A stretch of DNA of 64,000 nt from Thauera terpenica 58Eu (GCF_000443165.1 NZ_ATJV01000070.1:124001-188000); one strand, 5' to 3'. Counted from the stretch's first letter, positions 53,407 to 63,220 are shown. Program-made: numbers and translations. The notes: generated by a model from the letters alone, not told the origin.

Positions 53407-54240
53407 TCACCGCTCGGTGCCGGACTGAGGCGATCGGCCAAAGTGACGCCCAATGGCGTCCTTTAGGCTGGCGATCGTGAGTTCACCCACATGCGAGGCC
53501 ACAAGCTGGCCCTGGGTGTCGAAGAACAAGGTCGTGGGCAGGCCGCGCGTTCCCATTTCCTGCATCGTCCGCGACGACGGATCAAGCAAGACGTCGGTCA
53601 GCGTCAAACTTTCGCGCTCGAGGAAAGCCTGGGCCTGTTGCGCGTTTTGGCCTTGGTTGACCATCACGAAGGCGACATTCGGGAATGCCGCCTGCGCCTG
53701 TTCAAACGCCGGCATCTCGCGCCGACACGGCGGACACCAGGTCGCCCACAGATTGAGCACGACCGGTCGCCCTCGATACGAGCCCAGGTCGACGGGACGC
53801 GCATCAAGCGTTTCCAACCGCAGTTCGGGCAAGGGCGGCCCGGAATGGTGCAGCATGGCAAACATTCCCCCCGCAGCAAGCCAGGCCAGCACGCCGCCCG
53901 CGATGCCGGCCAGCACTGCAGGCCGCAGCGCCCGCCGCGCGCGGGTTCGCCACCACACAAAAGCCAGCGCCACCAAGGCCCCCACCCACCATGTAAACCC
54001 CCCGTCACCGATGGCGATCATGGATCTGGGCGCCGCCGCGTACTCCTCCCACCATTGCGCGATGAAGCTCAGCCGCGCCGCCAGCAGCCCCCACAACAGC
54101 GCGTCGAAAACCATCCCACCGGCTGCCTTGGGCGACGCATCCGGCAGCCGCTGTGCAACAAAGCGCGCAAGCGCCCACGCCAGCACAAGCGCGATGAAGA
54201 CGGTGACAACTTGAATTGAAAACGGGCCAATACCGATCAT
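53407..54240 (-). CDS. TlpA-like thioredoxin with an N-terminal membrane domain
   Basis: This 277-residue protein has four or five membrane segments in residues 1-130, resembling the Lgt (prolipoprotein transferase) N-terminal fold. A periplasmic TlpA/ResA-type thioredoxin domain follows, with Cys169-Pro-Pro-Cys172 in ATWCPPC and a cis-Pro in RGLPTTLF. It likely reduces disulfides in the periplasm, for example in cytochrome maturation. The membrane part replaces the usual single anchor helix. Confidence 0.85.
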   Translation of the reverse strand: MIGIGPFSIQVVTVFIALVLAWALARFVAQRLPDASPKAAGGMVFDALLWGLLAARLSFIAQWWEEYAAAPRSMIAIGDGGFTWWVGALVALAFVWWRTRARRALRPAVLAGIAGGVLAWLAAGGMFAMLHHSGPPLPELRLETLDARPVDLGSYRGRPVVLNLWATWCPPCRREMPAFEQAQAAFPNVAFVMVNQGQNAQQAQAFLERESLTLTDVLLDPSSRTMQEMGTRGLPTTLFFDTQGQLVASHVGELTIASLKDAIGRHFGRSPQSGTER

Positions 54241-54392
54241 CGCGCAGCTGCCTTGGCCAGCCGCCGCCGGACCTCCCGGTCACAAGGAATGTGCAGCCGC
54301 GCGTCCTTGCTCAGGGAGTTCATGGCGCGCTCCTCGAATGGCGGCTTGAGCCTCGGCCGTCCGCCAGTCCATGTATCGAGAAAGACACAGAA

Positions 54393-54680
54393 CTATGCTT
54401 CATAGGAAATCAAGACCACGTCCGCCGCTTGCTCTCGGAGCGGGATGAGTGATTGATAGCCAGGCGACGAGAACCAGGCATTGACTGCTGCGACATTGGG
54501 GAAGCGGACGACCACGATATCCGCATACGGATTTTCGCCGGACAGGGCAGCCACTTGTTTTCCACGAAAGACAAGTTCGCCGCCCCATGGGGTCAATGTT
54601 TCGGGAACCTTGCTTCGATATTCATCCCACATTGTCGAGTTCTTGACGGTGATGTGGCCGACGACATACGCGTGAATCAT
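54393..54680 (-). CDS. DUF1330 small protein
   Basis: This 95-residue dimeric alpha/beta-barrel protein matches DUF1330, with YVVGHITVKN near the start and VVVRFPNVAAVNAWFSSPGY near 56-75. The function is unknown; related barrels are small oxygenases or isomerases. I chose ATG 54680. The gap 54241-54392 shows nothing I can name. Confidence 0.75.
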   Translation of the reverse strand: MIHAYVVGHITVKNSTMWDEYRSKVPETLTPWGGELVFRGKQVAALSGENPYADIVVVRFPNVAAVNAWFSSPGYQSLIPLREQAADVVLISYEA

Positions 54681-54797
54681 GAACGACGCCCAACATCGCA
54701 CCCGCTGCGGTGGAGCACGCCCCCCATGAGCTCCACTCCACCGCACTCCAAATGCAATGACCGCACCACTTCCGCGCCTTGCTCAGCCGCTTCCCCG

Positions 54798-57700
54798 TCA
54801 GTGGGCCTTGACCGCCACACTCCCACCCCCCGCCGCACTCCCCTTCCCCAATCTGAACCACAACGCATACAGCGCCGGCACAAACAGCAGCGTGATTGCC
54901 GTTCCCACCGCCACCCCGCCAATCAGCACGTAGGCGAGCGGCCCCCAGAAGGTGTCGTGGGTGAGTGGGATGAAGGCGAAGGCTGCGGCCAGCGCGGTGA
55001 GGATGACCGGGCGCGCACGGCGTACTGCCGCTTCCACCACGCCATCGAAGGCATTCATGCCCTCCGCGAAGTTGTCGTGGACCTGCTGCGTCAGGATCAA
55101 GGTGTTGCGCATCAGGATGCCGGCCAGGCCGGTGAGGCCCAGCAGCGCGACGAAGCCGAAGGGCTGACTGAACAGCAGCAGCGCCAGCACCGCGCCGATG
55201 AGGCCCAGAGGCGCGGTGGCGATGACGATGAAGGTGCCCGAGAACGAGCGCATCTGCAGCATGATGAAGATCAGCATGAAGGCCACCATGGCCGGCTGCA
55301 GCTTCTGGATGGACGCGTTGGCCTTGCCCGACTGTTCGACCGCGCCCGAAATCTGCAGGTGGTAGTCCGGCGCTAGCTCGCTACGCAGGCCTTCCAGCGC
55401 CTTCCACACCGCATCGGTGACGTCGTTGGGCTGGGCGCCGTGGACGTCGGCCTGCACGGTGAGCGCGTTCTCGCGGTTATAGCGCTTGATCACCGGCTCT
55501 TCGAAGCGCACCTCGATCTGACCCAGCTGGCTGGCGGGCAGCTTGCGCCCGTCCGGGGTCAGGATCTCGAGCAGGGCCAGACTCTGTGCATTGAGCTGCT
55601 GCCCGCCCAGGGTGCCGCGGGCAATCACATCAACGCTGCGGATGTCCTGCCGCACCTGGGCGATGCGTACGCCGCTGAGCTGGAACTGCAGTTGCTGCGA
55701 CACATCCTGCGGGGTCAGGCCGAGCAGGCGCAGGCGGTCGACATCCATCGTCAGGTGCAGCACAGGCGCACGCTCGTCCCACTCGAGGTGAGGGTCGACG
55801 ACGTTCGGATTGGTGGCCATGATCTCGCGTATCTGATGGGCGATGCGGCGCAGCTCCAGCAGGTCGGGGCCGACCACGCGATACGCCACCGGCCACACTA
55901 CCGGCGGGCCGAACAACAGGCGCGACACCCGCACCCTGGCCTCGGGAAACTCGCCCGCCTCGATGTGGCGCTCGAGCTCGGCCATGACCTTGGTGCGTGC
56001 CGCCACGCCCTGGGTCACCGCGATGATCTTGGCAAAGGCGGGGTCGGGCGGCTCCGGGTTGGCCGACATGAAGAAGCGCGGCGCGCCGGCCCCCACATAG
56101 CTCGACAAGGTACGCAGCTCCTCCATCGGCGCCAGGATGGCCTCGAGCTTGCGCACCGTGGCATCCGTGCTGCCGATGCTGCTGCCCTGCGGTAGATACA
56201 CGCTGACGAGCACTTCGGGGCGGTCGGAGCCGGGGAAGAACTGCTTCTCCACCAGCACCACCATGCCCGCCACCGACAGCGCCAGCACGCCGAGCGTGCC
56301 AAACACCACCGACTTGCGCCAGGTGACGCACCAGGTGATCAGCGCGCGCAGGCGCAGGTACATCGGTGTGTGATACACGCTCTCATGGCTGTGCACGTCC
56401 TTGCGCGCCACCGCGGGCAGCATCTTCACCCCCAGATAGGGGACGAACATCACCGCCACCAGCCACGACACCACCAGGGACAGCGCCAGCACCCAGAAGA
56501 TGTTGCCGGCGTACTCGCCCACCGAAGAGCGCGCGAAACCGATGGGCAGAAAACCCGCCACCGTGACCAGGGTGCCGCACAGCATCGGCGCTGCGGTCAC
56601 GGTCCACGCATGGCCGGCCGCACGCACGCGATCCCAGCCTTCCTCCATCTTCACCAGCATCATCTCGACCGCGATGATGGCGTCGTCCACCAACAGGCCG
56701 AGGGCGATGATGAGCGCACCGAGCGTGACCCGATCGAGATTGATGCCCATCAGCATCATGAGCAAAAAGGTGATGCCCAGCGTCAGCGGCACCGCGATAC
56801 CCACCACCAGGCCGGCGCGCCAGCCGATGGCGAGCATGCTCACCACGATCACCACCGCCACCGCCACCAGAAACTTGACCTGGAACAGACTGACCGCGCC
56901 GGAGATGGCATCGGCCTGATTGGTCAGCACTTCCAGCCTCATGCCCAGCGGCAGGCGGGCGCTTTCGGTCTCGATGAATTCGGCCAGGTGTTCGCCGAGC
57001 ACGAGGCCGTTCTCGCCCTTGACCATGACCATGCCGAGCAACACCGCGTCCTCGCCGCGCGAGCGCACCAGAAAACCGGGCGGATCCTCATAGCCGCGGC
57101 GCACGGTGGCGATGTCACCGAGGCGGAACACGCGCTCGCCAACGCGCAAGGGCACCGCCGCCAACGCTGCCGGGTCGGACAGATCGGAGTCGATGCGCAG
57201 GTAGAGCCGGGGGCCATCGGTTTCCATGCTGCCGGCCGGCAACAGGCGGTTGCTTGCCCCCACCGCATCGAACACCACCTGCGGCGACAGCCCCAGGTTG
57301 GCGAGCGTGGCATTGTCGAACTCGACATACATGCGCTCGGGGCGCTCGCCCACCACTTCGGCCTTGTGCACGCCGGGCACATGCTGCAGGCGGTCGCGGA
57401 TGACCTCGGCTTCGCGCGTGAGCTCGCGCATCGGCATGCCGGGCGCGGTGAGCGCGATGAGGCTGAAGTAGGTGTCGGCAAAGTCCTCGTTGACGATGGG
57501 GCCGATCACCCCCGCCGGCAAACGCGTGGCCTCGTCCTGCATGCGCTTGCGTACGTCGTATTTCAGCCCCGGCACCTGGGCGGCCGGCGTGTAGTCGTGG
57601 AACTCGATCTGCAGGTTGGCCGAGCCGGGGCGCACCGTGGTGATGATGCGGTAGATGTTCTCGACTTCCTGGACGCGCTTTTCCAGGCGGTCCACCACTT

Positions 57701-57893
57701 GTTCCTGCATCTCCTGCGGCGTCGCGCCCGGCCACATCGCATTGACCACCAGCACCCGCATGGTGAAGGCTGGGTCTTCGGCACGGCCCAGCCCGATAAA
57801 GGCGTAGGCGCCGGCCAGCACCGCCAGGATCAGGAAGAACAACGTCAGCGCGCGCTCGCGCACGGCGAACGCGGACAGGTTGGGAAAGCTCAT
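54798..57893 (-). CDS. RND efflux pump inner-membrane protein
   Basis: This 1031-residue RND transporter of the AcrB/HAE-1 group has two repeats of one helix, a large periplasmic loop and five helices. The proton-relay acidic pair lies in helix 4 (LGLLVDDAIIAVEMML near residue 390). It exports organic compounds with the adaptor encoded just upstream, whose stop overlaps its start by four bases. The outer-membrane TolC partner is not in the window. The sequence is closer to the short HAE-1 pumps that handle solvents or phenolics than to CzcA-type metal pumps (no CzcA metal motif seen). Confidence 0.93.
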   Translation of the reverse strand: MSFPNLSAFAVRERALTLFFLILAVLAGAYAFIGLGRAEDPAFTMRVLVVNAMWPGATPQEMQEQVVDRLEKRVQEVENIYRIITTVRPGSANLQIEFHDYTPAAQVPGLKYDVRKRMQDEATRLPAGVIGPIVNEDFADTYFSLIALTAPGMPMRELTREAEVIRDRLQHVPGVHKAEVVGERPERMYVEFDNATLANLGLSPQVVFDAVGASNRLLPAGSMETDGPRLYLRIDSDLSDPAALAAVPLRVGERVFRLGDIATVRRGYEDPPGFLVRSRGEDAVLLGMVMVKGENGLVLGEHLAEFIETESARLPLGMRLEVLTNQADAISGAVSLFQVKFLVAVAVVIVVSMLAIGWRAGLVVGIAVPLTLGITFLLMMLMGINLDRVTLGALIIALGLLVDDAIIAVEMMLVKMEEGWDRVRAAGHAWTVTAAPMLCGTLVTVAGFLPIGFARSSVGEYAGNIFWVLALSLVVSWLVAVMFVPYLGVKMLPAVARKDVHSHESVYHTPMYLRLRALITWCVTWRKSVVFGTLGVLALSVAGMVVLVEKQFFPGSDRPEVLVSVYLPQGSSIGSTDATVRKLEAILAPMEELRTLSSYVGAGAPRFFMSANPEPPDPAFAKIIAVTQGVAARTKVMAELERHIEAGEFPEARVRVSRLLFGPPVVWPVAYRVVGPDLLELRRIAHQIREIMATNPNVVDPHLEWDERAPVLHLTMDVDRLRLLGLTPQDVSQQLQFQLSGVRIAQVRQDIRSVDVIARGTLGGQQLNAQSLALLEILTPDGRKLPASQLGQIEVRFEEPVIKRYNRENALTVQADVHGAQPNDVTDAVWKALEGLRSELAPDYHLQISGAVEQSGKANASIQKLQPAMVAFMLIFIMLQMRSFSGTFIVIATAPLGLIGAVLALLLFSQPFGFVALLGLTGLAGILMRNTLILTQQVHDNFAEGMNAFDGVVEAAVRRARPVILTALAAAFAFIPLTHDTFWGPLAYVLIGGVAVGTAITLLFVPALYALWFRLGKGSAAGGGSVAVKAH

Positions 57894-58939
57894 CGCGCCA
57901 GCTCCCGCACCTTCATGCCCGGCGTCAACAGGTGGGTGCCCAGCGCCACCACGGTGTCACCCTCGCTCAGCGCGCCGCGCACGTGCACCAGCTCACCGTC
58001 GGTGTACATCACGCTCACCGGCACCGGCTCGACCGCGCCGTCACGCACGCGCCACACGCGCGGCCCGTCGCCACGCTCGTTGAGGGCCGCCAGCGGCACG
58101 GCGAATTCGTCCTTGTCCGCCGTCCGGCCGTGAAAACGCGCGCGCAGCACGCTGCCCAGCACCAGCTCGTTGTGCGCGCCCTGCACGGTGTAGCGCGTAC
58201 GCAGGGTGCGGCCCTGACGCTCTACCGCGCCCGCGGTCTCGCGCAGCACCAGCTTCAGCACCGTGCCATCAGCGCCGAGGGCTTCGCCTTGCGGCGGCGG
58301 TGTCATGCCGGCGGCAAAGTACACTTCCAGCTCACGCTCGCCAGCCTGCGCCAGCAAGGCCACCTGCTGGCCCGCCGCCACTACCTGCCCGGGCTCGCCG
58401 ACGACATCGATCAGCACGCCTTCAGCCGGTGCTTGCAGACGGGCATAAGCCAGCGCATTGCGTGCCTGCGCCAGGCGCGCGGCCGCAGCTTCGCGCCGCG
58501 TCTTCATCTCGCGCTGCACCAGCTCGAAACGTTCGAGCGCCTGCGCGCTGGTGTAATTGCGCTGCTCCAGCTGGCGCGCGCGCCCCAGCTCCGCCGCCGC
58601 CGAGGCCAGCGCGGCATCGGCCGCAGCCAGATCGGCTTCGGCCGCTCGCACGCCCTGGTCGAGGTCGCGCGTATCGAGCTCGAACAGAGTCTGCCCCGCC
58701 GCCACATGCTCACCGGCGTCCACCGCCCGTCGTTCGATGCGGCCTCCGACCCGGAACGCCAGCGGCGACTCCACCCGCGCTCGCACCGTGCCCGACAGCC
58801 CCAGCTCGGCGCGACCGCCATCGAGCACCGCAACCGTCTTGACGAAGGGCGGCGCCTTCTCCACCTGTGGCGGCGGGGCCTTGCTGCAGGCCGCCAGAAT
58901 CAGAACCCCAAGGCACAGCGAGAGCGTCGAAACGCGCAT
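57890..58939 (-). CDS. RND efflux adaptor (membrane fusion lipoprotein)
   Basis: This 349-residue periplasmic adaptor has an N-terminal lipoprotein signal with lipobox LAAC (Cys18 region). A lipoyl/hairpin section follows (GGRIERRAVDAGEHVAAGQTL near 68-88, coiled-coil Ala-rich segment 95-150), then a beta-barrel. It links the RND pump to an outer-membrane channel. I chose ATG 58939, right before the signal peptide; the longer frame to 59071 has no ribosome site. It is the first gene of a two-gene operon with the pump. Confidence 0.9.
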   Translation of the reverse strand: MRVSTLSLCLGVLILAACSKAPPPQVEKAPPFVKTVAVLDGGRAELGLSGTVRARVESPLAFRVGGRIERRAVDAGEHVAAGQTLFELDTRDLDQGVRAAEADLAAADAALASAAAELGRARQLEQRNYTSAQALERFELVQREMKTRREAAAARLAQARNALAYARLQAPAEGVLIDVVGEPGQVVAAGQQVALLAQAGERELEVYFAAGMTPPPQGEALGADGTVLKLVLRETAGAVERQGRTLRTRYTVQGAHNELVLGSVLRARFHGRTADKDEFAVPLAALNERGDGPRVWRVRDGAVEPVPVSVMYTDGELVHVRGALSEGDTVVALGTHLLTPGMKVRELAR

Positions 58940-59191
58940 GGCAAATCTCTTCAATATGAAAAAATGATTTCGTTGAACGCCCCGCCAATGCCGGACGGCA
59001 ACACACAGCACTTGCAACAGCCCGCCATTATCCGCGTTCAACGTCGGATTCCATACCCTCAAACCGGGCAAGACGCTGTCTTCGCCCGCGTGCTACAGGC
59101 ATTGAAGCCATGCTCGAAACCCGGCAGTCGGACAGCGGGTCGCGAAATACGAGCGCGAAACGGGTGCCAGAACACTCGTCGGAGAATCTGA

Positions 59192-59239
59192 GATACATGT
59201 ATTGCACGCCTCGAATGCTGTGCGATACTTGTATTGCAC
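59192..59239 (+). promoter_or_regulatory. Direct repeats upstream of relBE
   Basis: GATACATGTATTGCAC (59192-59207) and GATACTTGTATTGCAC (59224-59239) differ at one base and are 32 bases apart, three helical turns. This is typical of an autoregulated antitoxin operator. The rest of the 324-base gap 58940-59263 shows no other signal. Confidence 0.55.
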
Positions 59240-59263
59240 AGCTTGAAGATAGGAGTGCTTGCC

Positions 59264-59494
59264 ATGAGTGCTGTCTCCCTGCGTCTCCCTGATGACGTTT
59301 CGCAAAGGTTGCAACGGCTGGCTCAGTTGACTGGCCGCAGCAAAACTTTCTACATGATCGAGGCCATCCGCGATCATCTGGACGATCTCGAAGATCTGTA
59401 TCTTGCCGAGCAGCGCCTGGCCGATATTCAATCGGGTCAGACGCAGACCATCGCGCTCGAAGAACTGATGAAGCTCCATGACATGGAAGATTGA
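59264..59494 (+). CDS. RelB/DinJ-type ribbon-helix-helix antitoxin
   Basis: This 76-residue antitoxin has an N-terminal ribbon-helix-helix (SLRLPDDVSQRLQRLAQLTG) that binds DNA and an acidic C-terminus (LEDLYLAEQRLADI) that should neutralise the toxin. ATG 59264 has AGGAG upstream. It overlaps the toxin gene by 17 bases, so the pair is translationally coupled. Confidence 0.88.
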   Translation: MSAVSLRLPDDVSQRLQRLAQLTGRSKTFYMIEAIRDHLDDLEDLYLAEQRLADIQSGQTQTIALEELMKLHDMED

Positions 59495-59747
59495 GTTCGA
59501 CCCCGCAGCAGCGCGCGAACTGGCACAGCTCGACCGCCCCCATGCCAGACGTATTCTGTCTTTCCTGTCAGAGCGCGTCGCACAACTCGACAATCCTCGC
59601 AGCATGGGTGAGCCCCTGAAGGGCAGTAAGCTAGGGGAATTCTGGAAGTACCGTGTTGGCGACTACCGCGTGATCAGCCACATTGAGGACAAGGTAATGC
59701 GCGTCCTGCTTGTGCGAATCGGCAACCGGCGCGAGGTTTACCGCTAG
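59478..59747 (+). CDS. RelE-family mRNA interferase toxin
   Basis: This 89-residue RelE/ParE-fold protein has FDPAAARELAQLDRPHARRI near the start and the core YRVGDYRVISHIEDKVMRVLLVRIGNR, split at about 58-84. Basic residues at the C-terminus (RREVYR) match RelE-type ribosome-dependent nucleases, although a ParE gyrase inhibitor cannot be excluded. It is encoded with its antitoxin as a stabilising module. Confidence 0.87.
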   Translation: MTWKIEFDPAAARELAQLDRPHARRILSFLSERVAQLDNPRSMGEPLKGSKLGEFWKYRVGDYRVISHIEDKVMRVLLVRIGNRREVYR

Positions 59748-59760
59748 CCTGCGAGAGCAC

Positions 59761-61191
59761 TTAGCCTGATCGCGGCTTCATCCGCAGCGCCGCGACCAGT
59801 GCCAGGCCAAATGCCAGTGCCAGCAGCAGGAAAGCCTGCGAATAGGCCCAGAACAGTCCGGGCGCGGTCGTGCCATGCACGCTGGCGCGCCATTCCACGA
59901 ACACGGCGACAATCGCCACCCCGATCACGCCGCCGAACTGGCGCGAGTAGTTGCTCACCATCGACGCCTGGCCGAGCAGATCCGGCGCCACGCGCGCCAT
60001 GGTGGCGACCATCAGCGCCGGGATCGTCAGCCCCAAGCCGAGCCGGCCGACCAGGCTGAAGCCGATCACCTCCGCATAGCTGATCGCGCCACCACGCACT
60101 GCAAACAGCACGAAGGACAGGCCGAACAAGGCCAGACCCCAGACCATGATCCAGCGCGGCGAGTAGCGGTCGGTGAGGACGCCGGCGAGCGGAATCACCA
60201 CTGCCAGCAGCAGCCCCGATGGCAACAGGGCGAGGCCGGCGAGCGTGGCGTCGTAGCCGAGCGCGCTCTGCAGGAAGACCGGGATGAGATAGGTGGACGC
60301 GTACAGGCCGAAGCCATAGGCGAGCGTGACCAGGGTGGCCATGCTGAAGCTGCGCTCGGAGAACAGCGCCAGTGACACGATGGGCGCGGCAGCGCGGCGC
60401 GAATACAGCACGAAGCCGTAGGCACACAGCCCCACCAGCACGATCAGCAGCAGGGTGCGCGGCGCCAGCAGCCCGAACTGGCGGATGCTGGCGATGAAGT
60501 CGATGGCCAGCAGCGAGCCCGCACACAGGATGCCGACACCCAGCCAATCGAAGGCTTGGCGCACCGTGGCTTCGGCGCGCGGCAGCAGATACAGCCCGAG
60601 CACCCCCGCCACCAGGCAGAACGGTAGATTCATCAGAAAGATGGACTGCCAGCCAAAGCGGTCGAGCAGCACACCGGCCAGCGCGGGCGCCACCGCGGGC
60701 GCGAGCACGATGCCAAAACCCATCATGCCGTGCGCCCGCCCCTGGCTGCCCGCTGGAAACAGCCGCATCACCGCCAGCATGGGCAGGGGCTGCAGGAGCC
60801 CGGCCGCCACCCCCTGCAGCACACGCATGGCGACGACGAAGCCAAAGTCTCCCCCGAACATGCCCCCCAGCGCACCACCCAGGCTGGTGATGCCCAGCAT
60901 CAGGTTGGCGCCGAGAAACAGGCGGCGAAAGCCCACCTGATCCAGCAGCCAGGGGGTGGGCAGCATCGCCACCGTCAGTGCGGCGAGAAAGCCGGTGATC
61001 GCCCACTGCACCTGATCCTGGCCAAGGCCAAAGTGCTTGCTCAGCGCAGGCACGGCGACGTTGAACGAAGTGGTCGCCAGCACCGCCGCGATCGTGCCCA
61101 GACCCACCACCAGCAGGGCGAGCCATTTGAAACGCTCGCCATGGCGCCGGTTCAGCGCGGCACGGGTCGGGACTTCAGGCAACAAACGCAT
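59761..61191 (-). CDS. MFS multidrug transporter of the DHA2 (14-helix) type
   Basis: This 476-residue permease has many hydrophobic helices. It carries the motif C region GFGIVLAPAVAPALAGVLLD near 155-174 typical of drug:H+ antiporters, and GGVIGVAIVAVF near the C-terminus. FNVAVPALSKHFGLGQDQVQW resembles EmrB-type proteins. No adaptor gene (EmrA) adjoins it. Its gene ends 13 bases from relE on the opposite strand. Confidence 0.9.
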   Translation of the reverse strand: MRLLPEVPTRAALNRRHGERFKWLALLVVGLGTIAAVLATTSFNVAVPALSKHFGLGQDQVQWAITGFLAALTVAMLPTPWLLDQVGFRRLFLGANLMLGITSLGGALGGMFGGDFGFVVAMRVLQGVAAGLLQPLPMLAVMRLFPAGSQGRAHGMMGFGIVLAPAVAPALAGVLLDRFGWQSIFLMNLPFCLVAGVLGLYLLPRAEATVRQAFDWLGVGILCAGSLLAIDFIASIRQFGLLAPRTLLLIVLVGLCAYGFVLYSRRAAAPIVSLALFSERSFSMATLVTLAYGFGLYASTYLIPVFLQSALGYDATLAGLALLPSGLLLAVVIPLAGVLTDRYSPRWIMVWGLALFGLSFVLFAVRGGAISYAEVIGFSLVGRLGLGLTIPALMVATMARVAPDLLGQASMVSNYSRQFGGVIGVAIVAVFVEWRASVHGTTAPGLFWAYSQAFLLLALAFGLALVAALRMKPRSG

Positions 61192-61256
61192 GGGAGTTAA
61201 GGTCGCCAGGGTGAGGAGCCGGCAGTAGCCGGCGATGAATCAGCAGCGACGGGGCC

Positions 61257-62360
61257 TCACTGGGCGAGCGTGCGCGCGAGAAAGTGCAGCATGTGCTGGT
61301 CGGACTGTTCCTTTACCGCATCGTCGCGCCCGACAATGTAGCCCACCTTCAGGCAGCCCTTGAAGAAGTCCCCACTTCCCCAGCGCAGCGCATGGCGTGC
61401 CGCGCGCTGCGGGTCGGTGGCGGGCGCGATCATCTGCCGTCCATTTACCGAAGGCAGGCCTTGCGCATCGAACACCATCGTGCACCCGGCGACGTAGGGG
61501 AACTGGTTCGGGCCCCGCGGCCGGTCGACCTCCCACGCGTGGCCGGCGGTGGCATACACCACCGTGCCCACCGCCGAACCGGCAGCACGCAGATCGGACT
61601 CCACCTTGGCGCAGGCGACCAGATCATTGCTGGCATCCTCACCGCCACGAAGACTCAGCAAGGGCGCGCCGGTGCTGCGCTGGGTGCCGAAATCCTGAAA
61701 GCACGGGCCGTAAAAATCGATGTGCGCGGCGAAGGGTGGCAGGTCGGGGGCCAGTTGCTCGCGTACGCGCGCGTCCATCGCCAGCCGCACCGCCATGCCG
61801 CCGTAGGAGTAGCCGATCACGCCAATGCGTTGTGCATCGATCGCCGGGTGGCCGGCGAGCGCGCGCAAGGCGCCATAGGCATCGGCGACGATGTCGAACT
61901 CGGTGACACCTGAGGTCTTGTCGCGATAGGGCGCCTCGGGTGTGTAACCGCGGGCGCTGTAGTAATCGATCACGATTGCAGCGTAGCCCTGGTCGGCAAA
62001 TTTTCGACCGTACTCCATCTCACGCCCCGGACTGATGCCGCCGCTGCCCGGCAACAACACCAGCGCCGCGACCGGGTTTGCGGCGCTGGCCGTGGTCGGC
62101 AAAAACAACGTGCCCTTGCCGGAGTTGAGCGGCGCCTTCTCGAGCTGAGTCAGCAGCACGTCAAAGTCGAAGGGTGTGCGCGTGTCAAAGCGGATTTCGC
62201 CCTGCGTGCTTGCGCTCAGCACTGTGGGCGGCTGGCGCTCGGGCAGGGTGGGTAATGTCGGCGGCTCACTGGGCGCAGTCTGCTGAGCGCTCGCGGGCAG
62301 GATGGCACAGCCGAGCACGGCGGCGCACATGAGGGCGAACATGTTGCGGGGACGATTCAT
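61257..62360 (-). CDS. Secreted dienelactone-hydrolase-family protein
   Basis: This 367-residue alpha/beta-hydrolase begins with a Sec signal peptide (MFALMCAAVLGCAILPASA, cut near residue 25). The nucleophile elbow reads GYSYGG, with Ser near 187, and the His lies in GHAWEV near 290. Members with this layout are exported esterases or lactonases of unknown substrate. The start at 62360 sits right before the signal. Whether it acts on a pathway lactone cannot be told. Confidence 0.8.
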   Translation of the reverse strand: MNRPRNMFALMCAAVLGCAILPASAQQTAPSEPPTLPTLPERQPPTVLSASTQGEIRFDTRTPFDFDVLLTQLEKAPLNSGKGTLFLPTTASAANPVAALVLLPGSGGISPGREMEYGRKFADQGYAAIVIDYYSARGYTPEAPYRDKTSGVTEFDIVADAYGALRALAGHPAIDAQRIGVIGYSYGGMAVRLAMDARVREQLAPDLPPFAAHIDFYGPCFQDFGTQRSTGAPLLSLRGGEDASNDLVACAKVESDLRAAGSAVGTVVYATAGHAWEVDRPRGPNQFPYVAGCTMVFDAQGLPSVNGRQMIAPATDPQRAARHALRWGSGDFFKGCLKVGYIVGRDDAVKEQSDQHMLHFLARTLAQ

Positions 62361-62415
62361 GTGCGACTCCGGCAGATTGGCGACGAGGCGACTTGCACGG
62401 GTGGCAAGCGCGGGT

Positions 62416-63216
62416 TCAGCGTGTCGAAGGCAGCCAGGACACGCCGTTGATGTGCGAGCCACCGTCGAGGAAGACGGTGTTGCCGGTCATGTAGGCGCCG
62501 CCTGCGCTGCACATGAAGCTGACCATGGCGCCGATGTCCTGCTCGGGATCGCCCATGCGCCCGCTCGGGTTCTGGCGCAGCAGCAGCGCGGCGTTGTCTG
62601 GCGAGGCCGTCGCGAAGCGGTCGTAGGCGGGTGTGCGGGCGGCGGGGCAGATGGCGTTGACGGTGATACCGTGCGCCGCCCATTCGCGCGCGGCGCTGCG
62701 CGTCAGGCAGCGCAGGGCTTCCTTGCTGACGTTGTAGTCAGCGGAATACATATGCGCATTGACGCCGTTGAGCGAGCACATGTTGATGATGCGGCCAAAA
62801 CCCTGCGCCTTCATGTGCGGAAAGGCGCGCTGCATCGCCGCCAGCGGGGCATAGAAGCTGCCCTGCAGTGCACGCGCGAAGTGTTCGGCAGGCTTGGTCT
62901 CCAGCGCCCCTGGCGGGTTGCCGAGATAGGCGTTGTTGATCAGGATGTGCAGGGCGCCAAAGCGCGCCACGACCTCATCGACCAGGGCCTCGACACTGGC
63001 GCTGTCGGCGATGTCGCACTCGATCGCAACTGCGTCACCGCCACGCTGCTGCACCATGGCCGCGGTCTCGGCGGCGGTCTCGGCGTTGATGTCGGCCACC
63101 ACCACGCGCGCGCCCTGCTGCGCCAGTTGCAGCGCCACGCCGCGGCCTATGCCCTGGCCGGCGCCAGTGACCACCGCGACCTTGCCCTCGAGCAGCGCTG
63201 TCGTTGCGGCAGTCAT
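62416..63216 (-). CDS. Short-chain dehydrogenase/reductase
   Basis: This 266-residue SDR has TGAGQGIG near residue 17, NNAYL near 94, a Ser in MCSLNG and Tyr/Lys in YNVSK, and ends with FLDGGSHI. VADIN after strand 2 suggests NAD. It follows the acyl-CoA dehydrogenase gene by 4 bases, so it is likely a 3-hydroxyacyl-CoA or alcohol dehydrogenase of the same pathway. The ATG at 63249 would lie inside the upstream gene. Confidence 0.87.
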   Translation of the reverse strand: MTAATTALLEGKVAVVTGAGQGIGRGVALQLAQQGARVVVADINAETAAETAAMVQQRGGDAVAIECDIADSASVEALVDEVVARFGALHILINNAYLGNPPGALETKPAEHFARALQGSFYAPLAAMQRAFPHMKAQGFGRIINMCSLNGVNAHMYSADYNVSKEALRCLTRSAAREWAAHGITVNAICPAARTPAYDRFATASPDNAALLLRQNPSGRMGDPEQDIGAMVSFMCSAGGAYMTGNTVFLDGGSHINGVSWLPSTR

Positions 63217-63220
63217 CGAC

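Noticed and set aside
54798-57893. Heavy-metal (CzcA-type) RND pump linked to the P-type ATPase
   Set aside because: I see no CzcA metal motif, and the sequence and adaptor fit the HAE-1 organic-compound group better.
56370-58133. 587-residue plus-strand frame opposite the RND pump
   Set aside because: His/Gln/Arg-rich shadow spanning two real genes on the other strand.
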